NCBI GenBank assembly: GCA_003526525.1
Contig: DPVV01000125.1
Coordinates: 1 to 17,858, forward strand
Origin: Lachnoclostridium phytofermentans
Lineage (GTDB): Bacteria; Bacillota; Clostridia; Lachnospirales; Lachnospiraceae
Length of the DNA: 17,858 nt
Reading direction: 5' to 3'
Within the stretch, counting starts at the first letter, position 1. Each line of letters opens with the position of its first letter. This document shows, in pieces, positions 1-6,089 of this stretch. Under the pieces are notes generated by a model. That model searched no databases. It was given only the letters and a program-made list of their open reading frames with translations, and was not told the origin of the DNA. The translations under genes and the position numbers were made by a program.

Positions 1-431
1 TTTTATTACTTTATTTTTCTTTTATATGCTTAGTTTCTTTTGTAATTTTCTTATTTTACTCTATGCTAAGTAAGATACATTATATTATTTATTTTCCCTA
101 GTTTCTTTTGTATATAGTGTATACTTACATGTTGTTAACAGCTATTATATCGTACTAATATAAAGTTTACATTAGGACATATAAAGGAAATAACGGTAAT
201 TTTTAGTTTCTGCCAGATAATTCGACAAGGTCTGATAGAATCTTATTATTTTTTAATTAAAAATGGTTACAAGAGTTCTGTTGTCACTTAGTCCAACAAA
301 ATTCTTGTAACCACTTATAAGATAACTTATGAGAAATTGCGTAGCTATTTCTCATAAAAGGTGCGTTTTTTCGCACCGTAAATTCGATTATCAGAACATG
401 CTTTTTGTTTTGTTCCGATAATATATTACAT
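1..431. other. AT-rich intergenic region with hairpin cluster
   Basis: No coding sequence is visible on either strand. The first 200 bases are very AT-rich and hold a 14-base exact direct repeat (TAGTTTCTTTTGTA at 31-44 and 99-112). From 208 to 422 there are five consecutive inverted repeats: 208-217/231-240 (imperfect), 265-283/294-312 (19 bp, two non-Watson-Crick positions), 327-337/347-357 (11 bp, perfect), 360-365/372-377 (6 bp, perfect) and 387-398/411-422 (12 bp, one mismatch). The last two lie just past the end of lysA and are probably part of its terminator. The 265-312 palindrome has no obvious partner gene. Confidence 0.6.
360..377 (-). terminator. candidate terminator of lysA
   Basis: Read on the minus strand, GGTGCG pairs perfectly with CGCACC around a loop of six A, and is followed by TTTTAT. 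It lies about 55 bases past the lysA stop. A second inverted repeat at 387-422, directly after the stop, may contribute. The U-tract is short, so termination efficiency is uncertain. Confidence 0.55.
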
Positions 432-1700
432 TTAATCGACCTTATTTTGTTTCAAAATATCACAAAAATCAAACGTTGCAAAATAATCCTCTGGAGTTTC
501 CGCTCTTCGAATCAATTGTACCGAATCGTTCTCCTTTAATAAGAGTTCTGCAGATTTTAGTTTACCATTATAATTATAACCCATAGCAAAACCATGAGCA
601 CCAGTATCATGAATCACAAGATAATCACCCATGTCAACCTTAGGTAACATACGATCAATAGCAAATTTATCATTATTTTCACACAAGGAACCTGCTACAT
701 CATACATGGTATCAAGTGGAGCATCCTCTTTACCAAGTACCGTTATATGATGATAAGCTCCGTACATCGCTGGTCTCATTAAGTTTACCGCACAGGCATC
801 AACGCCTAGGTACTCTTTATAAATATGTTTTTCATGGATTGCTTTCGTTACAAGGTGGCCATATGGAGCTAGCATAAATCGTCCGAGTTCTGTAAAAATA
901 GCAACATCACCAAGACCATTTGGTACCAAGATTTCTTCATAAGCCTTACGAACACCCTCGCCAATTACCATAATATCATTTCCCTCTTCGTCTGGTAAAT
1001 AAGGTATTCCTATTCCACCCGATAGGTTTATAAACGTGATATTCGCATTGGTTTCATTTTTTAGCTCCACTGCAAGTTCAAATAATGTCCTTGCTAAGGC
1101 AGGATAATAATCATTGGTAACGGTATTACTTACTAAGAAGGAGTGGATACCAAAGTTTTTCGCACCTAACTCCATTAATTTTTTATATCCATCGATGAGC
1201 TGTTGCTTTGTAAAACCATACTTAGCATCTCCTGGATTATCCATAATACCATTGCTTACTTCATAAACACCACCTGGGTTATATCGACAACAGATGGTTT
1301 CAGGTATTCCACACTCTTCGTTTAAGAAATCAATATGGGTATAGTCATCTAGGTTGATAATAGCACCTAGCTCTTTGGCCTTTGTAAATTCACCTTCTGG
1401 TGTATTATTGGAGGAAAACATAATTTCACTTCCAGTAATTCCAACAGCTTCCGTTAGCGTAAGCTCTGTCATAGAAGAACAGTCACTACCACAGCCTTCT
1501 TCCTTTAAAATCTGTAGTATAAACGGATTTGGTGTTGCCTTAACTGCAAAATACTCTTTAAACCCTTTGTTCCAAGAAAATGCTTCCTTTAATCTTCTAG
1601 CATTCTCTCTAATCCCTTTTTCATCATAAATATAAAACGGTGTACTATGTGTATTAACAATTTCTTTCACTTTATCAAGCGTAACAAACGGTTCTTTCAT
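432..1700 (-). CDS. lysA: Diaminopimelate decarboxylase
   Basis: This 422-aa protein is a pyridoxal-phosphate enzyme of the fold III (alanine racemase-like) decarboxylase group. It should convert meso-diaminopimelate to lysine and CO2, the last step of lysine synthesis in the cytoplasm. Visible motifs are the PLP lysine in AVKATPNP (K54), HSFLVSN near 186-192, the phosphate-binding glycine loop SGGIGIPY near 227-234, ELGR at 271-274, and the active-site Cys-Glu pair in GSLCEN (C340, E341) donated across the dimer. Length fits the family. The ATG is preceded by AGAGG at a suitable distance. It stands alone, separated by about 430 bp from the envelope operon. Some family members act on related substrates (ornithine, carboxynorspermidine), so substrate is assigned by overall resemblance; the HSFLVSN sequence differs from the classical HIGSQ form. 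Confidence 0.85.
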   Translation of the reverse strand: MKEPFVTLDKVKEIVNTHSTPFYIYDEKGIRENARRLKEAFSWNKGFKEYFAVKATPNPFILQILKEEGCGSDCSSMTELTLTEAVGITGSEIMFSSNNTPEGEFTKAKELGAIINLDDYTHIDFLNEECGIPETICCRYNPGGVYEVSNGIMDNPGDAKYGFTKQQLIDGYKKLMELGAKNFGIHSFLVSNTVTNDYYPALARTLFELAVELKNETNANITFINLSGGIGIPYLPDEEGNDIMVIGEGVRKAYEEILVPNGLGDVAIFTELGRFMLAPYGHLVTKAIHEKHIYKEYLGVDACAVNLMRPAMYGAYHHITVLGKEDAPLDTMYDVAGSLCENNDKFAIDRMLPKVDMGDYLVIHDTGAHGFAMGYNYNGKLKSAELLLKENDSVQLIRRAETPEDYFATFDFCDILKQNKVD

Positions 1701-2126
1701 CTATAACCTCTTTTCTGTGCATATTTAGCACCTCTTAAGCTGTTGAAAGATTTCCTAGAAGCAAACTTGTTTTCTAAATCATCTACTTGTATTACCGTCT
1801 AGAAACTACACTATTCTACAGCATATCATTGATTCTTACATTCTTCTCTCCATTTTATGGTAATCTATTTTATAATGTCACAATATTTCACAAAATACTC
1901 AGTATCATTATAAGTATCTTCTTAACCTATGTAAAATAGATTATATTGATATCTACCATTCATTTTACGAATCATTCTACAACACTTCTGGAATTTTTTC
2001 TTATCATGCAGATTAAGCACTCTTCTCCATATTGAACGAACAGAAAGAAGGTACTGTATAACAACAGCCCCTTCTTTCTAAATAGGAAAAGCATTCTATA
2101 TACTAATATCTAACATAGCACAGCTA
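1701..2126. other. Intergenic region upstream of lysA
   Basis: No gene is visible. The stretch should hold the lysA promoter: the best minus-strand -10 is TATAAT at 1913-1908, but the -35 at 17-bp spacing (TTTTAC) is poor. A small hairpin GTGC/GCAC lies just upstream of the lysA ribosome binding site. An inverted repeat at 2042-2079 lies just past the envelope operon and is listed separately. I looked for a lysine riboswitch here and do not see its conserved core beyond a chance AGAGGTGC. Confidence 0.4.
2042..2079 (-). terminator. candidate terminator of the envelope operon
   Basis: AGAAAGAAGG (2042-2051) pairs perfectly with CCTTCTTTCT (2070-2079), with an inner CTGT/ACAG pairing that shortens the loop. 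It begins about 50 bases past the stop of the last gene of the minus-strand operon. The 3' arm read on the minus strand is U-rich, but there is no clean U-tract after it, so this may instead be a stabilising 3' hairpin. Confidence 0.45.
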
Positions 2127-3299
2127 TTATTTTATTCCCTTTGCGGTTAGAAGTCTAACCGTACGTTTCGCTGCATTTCCATTCTCAAATGAATGATATT
2201 TATCACAGAACGATTTGTATTTATCGGTGTAGTCTTCTGGATAATAATTCTTTATCATAGAAACAAGTTCTCCCATGGAAGTAAACAACGGCCCAGGAGC
2301 TTCCTCCACAAAATCAAAATAAAAGCCTCGAAGTTTCTCCTCATATTCCTTTAAATCATATACATAAAAAAGCATTGGACGGTATAACAAACTATAATCA
2401 AACATAACGGAAGAATAATCTGTAATCAACATATCCGATACAAGATATAATTCTGAAATATCAATCTCTTGTTCCACTACCTTGTAAAATCCTCGGTATT
2501 GCCCCAACGAAAGCTTCTCTCTTACCATATAGTGATACTTTAGCAATATTACATACTCATCTTTTAATTGCTCGTATAAATAATCGTAATCAAGTGGAGC
2601 ATTAAATTTATAGTTTGCTTTATCGTGGTATTCATTATCTCTCCATGTTGGCGCATAAAGAATTATCTTTTTATCTCTAGGTATGTTTAGTTTCTTTTTT
2701 ATCTGGTCAATGTCATAAGAATTGTTTTTTTGAAATAAGATATCATTTCTTGGATACCCATATTCTAATACTTCCCCTTGAAAGTCAAATGCTCTTTTGA
2801 AGGTTTCCGTGGAAAATGGATTCTGAGAAATAAGATAGTCCCATGTTGCAGAATTTTTCTTAAATTCTTCTTTATATTGATCTAAGGTTTCCTCACCAGC
2901 CATAGCTAATGACGTCATGTCTAAGGCTAACTTTTTTAATGGTGTACCATGCCATGTCTGTAGGTAGGTAACACCCTTACGTTTTTTTATGTAGTTCGGA
3001 AATCTTGTATCGCTCACCCAGATACCAGCTATAGCTAAGAAATAATAATATCGAAAACGAGAAAGCTTTACTTTCCATGCTATTCCAGGAATTGGTGTAT
3101 TCGTATCTTCAAGGAAAAAAATGCAACGATACTCCTGATCGAGTCCTTCTCGTACCATTTCTTCATAAATACTTTTTGGATTTCCACCATAACTTCTTCC
3201 TAAGTTGCTCATAAAGCATATGGTTCTCTTTTGGAGTGGTAAAAATCTTAGGATTCTGTATATAGCCAATATCCCCTTTTTCATGATTTTTCGTAGCAT
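2127..3299 (-). CDS. CDP-glycerol glycerophosphotransferase, short form (TagB/TagF family)
   Basis: The protein (390 aa from the chosen start) belongs to the Glyphos_transf family, which transfers glycerol phosphate from CDP-glycerol to teichoic acid primers or chains at the inner membrane face. Visible family motifs, numbered from the upstream GTG, are TWHGTP (117-122, presumed catalytic His), YGYPRND (182-188), YAPTWRD (217-223), LLKYHY (254-259, second His) and SDMLITDYSS (290-299). The length fits single-domain members. Start choice: the longest frame begins at a GTG (3305), but that codon overlaps the AGGAG; the ATG at 3299 has AGGAG at 5-base spacing and is preferred. It is the last gene of the operon, 166 bp after tagD, so it may also have its own promoter. 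Whether it primes (TagB-like) or polymerises (TagF-like) cannot be told from sequence. Confidence 0.82.
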   Translation of the reverse strand: MLRKIMKKGILAIYRILRFLPLQKRTICFMSNLGRSYGGNPKSIYEEMVREGLDQEYRCIFFLEDTNTPIPGIAWKVKLSRFRYYYFLAIAGIWVSDTRFPNYIKKRKGVTYLQTWHGTPLKKLALDMTSLAMAGEETLDQYKEEFKKNSATWDYLISQNPFSTETFKRAFDFQGEVLEYGYPRNDILFQKNNSYDIDQIKKKLNIPRDKKIILYAPTWRDNEYHDKANYKFNAPLDYDYLYEQLKDEYVILLKYHYMVREKLSLGQYRGFYKVVEQEIDISELYLVSDMLITDYSSVMFDYSLLYRPMLFYVYDLKEYEEKLRGFYFDFVEEAPGPLFTSMGELVSMIKNYYPEDYTDKYKSFCDKYHSFENGNAAKRTVRLLTAKGIK

Positions 3300-3465
3300 T
3301 AACACTCCTATTCCTGCGCTTATTTAAGTGCACATTAAGTCTACTACTAATATAATTATCTTTTTTGTTCTAACCTTTTGATATTCTAACCTTGAATCAT
3401 GTTAACTAAGCTACCATACCAGCAAAAGCTTCTTTGTAACTTACTTCTTCCTTAAACAAATTTTG

Positions 3466-3852
3466 CTACTTGTGCAAATCATTCTTAATCTTTGATGTTG
3501 AAATTCCTTCTGTTCTTGGTAGATATACGACTTCACAATAATCTTTTAAAAAGTCAAATTGTCCCTTCCAGTCATCTCCCATAACAAATACATCGACATT
3601 ATTATCTACAACATCCTTGATTTTTTGTTCCCAATTATATTCTGGTATTACTTCATCTACATATTGAATTGCTTCCAGAATTGTTTTTCTATCTTCATAG
3701 CAATGATAAGCGGTTTTATGCTTTAATGCGTTAAACTCATCCGAAGATAATACTACAATGAGGTAATCTCCATATTCTTTCGCTCTTCTTAGCAGATTAA
3801 TATGCCCAACATGCAATAAATCGTAAGTACCGTAGGTAATTACTTTCTTCAT
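3466..3852 (-). CDS. tagD: Glycerol-3-phosphate cytidylyltransferase
   Basis: This 128-aa cytoplasmic enzyme makes CDP-glycerol from CTP and sn-glycerol 3-phosphate, the donor used by the two glycerophosphotransferases of the same operon. It shows the nucleotidyltransferase signature GTYDLLHVGHINLL with HVGH at 14-17 and the second signature RTEGISTS at 113-120, and its length matches TagD of Bacillus subtilis. The ATG has AAGGAAGGG 8 bases upstream. The preceding gene ends 136 bp upstream at its present stop, but only 25 bp upstream if that stop is read through (see the GtrB-like gene). Confidence 0.92.
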   Translation of the reverse strand: MKKVITYGTYDLLHVGHINLLRRAKEYGDYLIVVLSSDEFNALKHKTAYHCYEDRKTILEAIQYVDEVIPEYNWEQKIKDVVDNNVDVFVMGDDWKGQFDFLKDYCEVVYLPRTEGISTSKIKNDLHK

Positions 3853-3925
3853 TTTATTTGCCCTTCCTTTCTAATCCTTAATCCTGTCGTTTATTATCAA
3901 CTCTCGTTATTTCCTTGTTTGTTGC

Positions 3926-4024
3926 TTTTGATATAGTTTCTGACAACATATCATCTTGCTTTTGATTAGTCTCCGTCATCATATCATCTTACTTTTGATT
4001 AGTTTCGCATAATATATCATCTTG
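3926..4024 (-). repeat. three tandem 33-bp (11-codon) repeats spanning a stop codon
   Basis: Read on the minus strand the units are 4024-3992, 3991-3959 and 3958-3926. In one continuous frame they encode QDDILCETNQK, then stop plus DDMMTETNQK, then QDDMLSETISK. Units 1 and 2 share 25 of 33 bases. The first codon is CAA in units 1 and 3 but TAA in unit 2, and this TAA is the present stop of the GtrB-like gene. The frame then stays open to a TAA at 3880-3878. Confidence 0.85.
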
Positions 4025-4963
4025 TTCTTCTCCTGTCTCTACAATGCTTGCGAGATAAATTGGGCGATTTTTTACTTCAATATAAGTTTTACCCATATAC
4101 TGTCCCAAAATACCCATACAGAATAATTGGATTCCGCTTACCATCAAGATGATACAAGCTAAGGATGGCCAACCACTTGTTGGATCACCCCAGATTATTG
4201 TTTTTATAACAATATAAATAATAGCCAAAACGGAGAAACCACAAAAAGCAAGTCCTAATATCGAAGACATCGCAAGAGGTGCTGTTGAAAACCCTATGAT
4301 TCCTTCCAGAGAGTATTTAAATAATTTCCAGAAAGACCACTTGGTTTGCCCTGCTGCCCTCTCGACATTCTCATAAGCGATCCATTTGGTATGAAAACCT
4401 ATCCATCCAAAGATTCCTTTCGTAAAGCGATTCCTCTCACTCATGGATAAAACAGCCTTTACCATCTGTCTCGTCATAAGACGATAATCTACACAGCCTT
4501 CTACAATCTCAATTTTACTTAACTTACATAAAACGTTATAGAATTTTTTAGAGAAAAAAGAGCGGAGCTTTGGTTCTCCATCTCTTGTGACACGTTTTGC
4601 TGCTACACTATCGTATCCTTCCAATACAATTCCATGATACATCTCAATTAACATCTTAGGTGGATGCTGTAAATCAGCATCCAAAATAGCTACGAAATCA
4701 CCGGTGGAATGTTCAAGGCCAGCGTACATTGCCGCTTCCTTCCCAAAATTACGCGAGAAGGAGACAAGCTTAACCCGCTTGTCTCTTTCTCTCAATTTTC
4801 GGATTTCCTGTAACGTACCATCGGTGGAACCATCATTAACAAACAATACCTCGAATTCCACTTCATTTTTCAAACATTCTGCGACTCTCATGATTTCCTC
4901 ATAAAACATCGGAAGAACTTCCTCTTCATTAAAACAAGGTACAATTGCCGTTAACCGTTTCAT
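3989..4963 (-). CDS. GtrB/DPM1-like polyprenyl-phosphate glycosyltransferase (GT2) with two membrane segments
   Basis: The 324-aa protein has an N-terminal GT2 domain: IVPCFNEE at 7-14, VNDGSTDG at 42-49, the metal-binding DADLQHPP at 95-102, and RNRFTKG near 177-183. Two C-terminal hydrophobic segments follow (about 230-256 and 266-290). This is the build of enzymes such as GtrB, which load a sugar from a nucleotide donor onto undecaprenyl phosphate for decoration of outer polymers. No flippase or GtrC-like partner is visible here. Start: an upstream TTG at 4975 overlaps the GGAGG, so the ATG at 4963 with GGAGG at 5-base spacing is chosen. The gene starts 22 bp after the pyruvyl transferase family gene. 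The C-terminus is odd: its last 11 residues are the first unit of a 33-bp tandem repeat, and the stop lies inside that repeat. Substrate sugar unknown. Confidence 0.82.
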   Translation of the reverse strand: MKRLTAIVPCFNEEEVLPMFYEEIMRVAECLKNEVEFEVLFVNDGSTDGTLQEIRKLRERDKRVKLVSFSRNFGKEAAMYAGLEHSTGDFVAILDADLQHPPKMLIEMYHGIVLEGYDSVAAKRVTRDGEPKLRSFFSKKFYNVLCKLSKIEIVEGCVDYRLMTRQMVKAVLSMSERNRFTKGIFGWIGFHTKWIAYENVERAAGQTKWSFWKLFKYSLEGIIGFSTAPLAMSSILGLAFCGFSVLAIIYIVIKTIIWGDPTSGWPSLACIILMVSGIQLFCMGILGQYMGKTYIEVKNRPIYLASIVETGEEQDDILCETNQK

Positions 4964-4985
4964 AGCTACCTCCAAGAATCCATTA

Positions 4986-6089
4986 CTAATTATTCTTTAG
5001 CGCGCGATTTAAGAAGTTAATAGAAGATTCTCTTAATTCACGTATTCTCTGTCTTAACGCGTCTACATCATCAATTTTAAATTGATTCATGTCATGAAAA
5101 TCTCCGATATGATACAACAGATGCGACTCTAACCCTACTGATTTAAGCAAATCGCTCGTTCTTGCTCCAGTACTCGTGTGGAGCATAGAGATAAATGGTT
5201 TTTCATAAATCAAAGAGAATACCGTTGCATGAAAGGAATTTGTTAGCACATACTCTGCCTTCTCAATCTCACCTAAAAATTCAGCAGCCGTATCCTCGTA
5301 ATAAGAACCAAGTTCATTTCGAAATACCCCAGGTAATTTTCTTTGAATGATTGGAAGACCGATTGCAACAGATAGACGATTTGCAAACTGAACAAGTTCC
5401 TTATTTGACTCCATCATATAAACCAAAATATAACGGCCCTTAAACTTACCTGGCTTTTTTAATTCCTCATAATCTTTTCTCTCAAGTAATAAGGTTGGAT
5501 CAAGTACAACCTCTACTGGTTTTTCAGTCAGAGCTTCAATGGCTGGCTTTGCACTAGCTTCCCTAACCGAAATCGAAGTATAGCTTTCAAGACTCTGACA
5601 AAATTGTTCTCTATATTGAGGCAGAATATACTCTCTTCCTACACTGGCTGCATAAGAAATTTTCTTAGCCCCAGGTTTTGCAAAGTCAAGAGTATAGGCA
5701 GGGTCAAACCCTCCTGTATGATCACTGTTCCACACCTGATCACTTCCAGTGATATATGCATCCAAAGATAAATTGGAATTTAATAGCTCTTCATATGTCT
5801 TATAATCACCAATCAGATGAAATTTTTCACGAATAAACTTTGAATAACGTTTGTTTTTATATATCTGTGTCTGAATACGGGTACGATATTCTTTCTTAAG
5901 CAAATATTTTAACTTCTTCTTTGTAGTATCTAGCTTAGGTGCAACATAAAGCTTATCAATAATTTCAGGATGATAATGAATTACACCCGGCTCTGTCCCA
6001 AGATTTTTCAATACTTTTTGAAGAGCCCAAGTTTGAAGGCTCGCACCATAATTATGTGCATTATGAAATGTTACAACTCCTACCTTCAT
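4986..6089 (-). CDS. Polysaccharide pyruvyl transferase family protein
   Basis: The 367-aa protein matches the CsaB/PS_pyruv_trans family, whose members add ketal pyruvate from phosphoenolpyruvate to sugars of cell-wall or capsular polymers; others in the family have untested roles. Visible features are a GT-B-like start VGVVTFHNAHNYGASLQ (NYGASLQ 13-19), GSDQVWN at 115-121, a middle segment DPTLLL near 197-202, and the signature NSFHATVFSL at 284-293. There is no signal peptide. Its ATG overlaps the stop of the preceding 979-aa gene by one base (TAATG), with GGAGG upstream inside that gene's end, so translational coupling is likely. Pyruvylation of a glycerol-phosphate polymer is an inference from context. 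Confidence 0.8.
   Translation of the reverse strand: MKVGVVTFHNAHNYGASLQTWALQKVLKNLGTEPGVIHYHPEIIDKLYVAPKLDTTKKKLKYLLKKEYRTRIQTQIYKNKRYSKFIREKFHLIGDYKTYEELLNSNLSLDAYITGSDQVWNSDHTGGFDPAYTLDFAKPGAKKISYAASVGREYILPQYREQFCQSLESYTSISVREASAKPAIEALTEKPVEVVLDPTLLLERKDYEELKKPGKFKGRYILVYMMESNKELVQFANRLSVAIGLPIIQRKLPGVFRNELGSYYEDTAAEFLGEIEKAEYVLTNSFHATVFSLIYEKPFISMLHTSTGARTSDLLKSVGLESHLLYHIGDFHDMNQFKIDDVDALRQRIRELRESSINFLNRALKNN

Noticed and set aside
1354..1629. Plus-strand frame of 91 aa
   Set aside because: Antisense shadow of lysA, no ribosome binding site and no recognisable protein.
1701..1741. AGAGGTGC upstream of lysA, suggesting a lysine riboswitch (L box)
   Set aside because: Only this short match is present; the other conserved helices and a terminator/antiterminator pair are not visible.
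3926..4024. 33-bp repeats as a CRISPR array
   Set aside because: Units are directly abutting with no spacers and keep an 11-codon reading frame.
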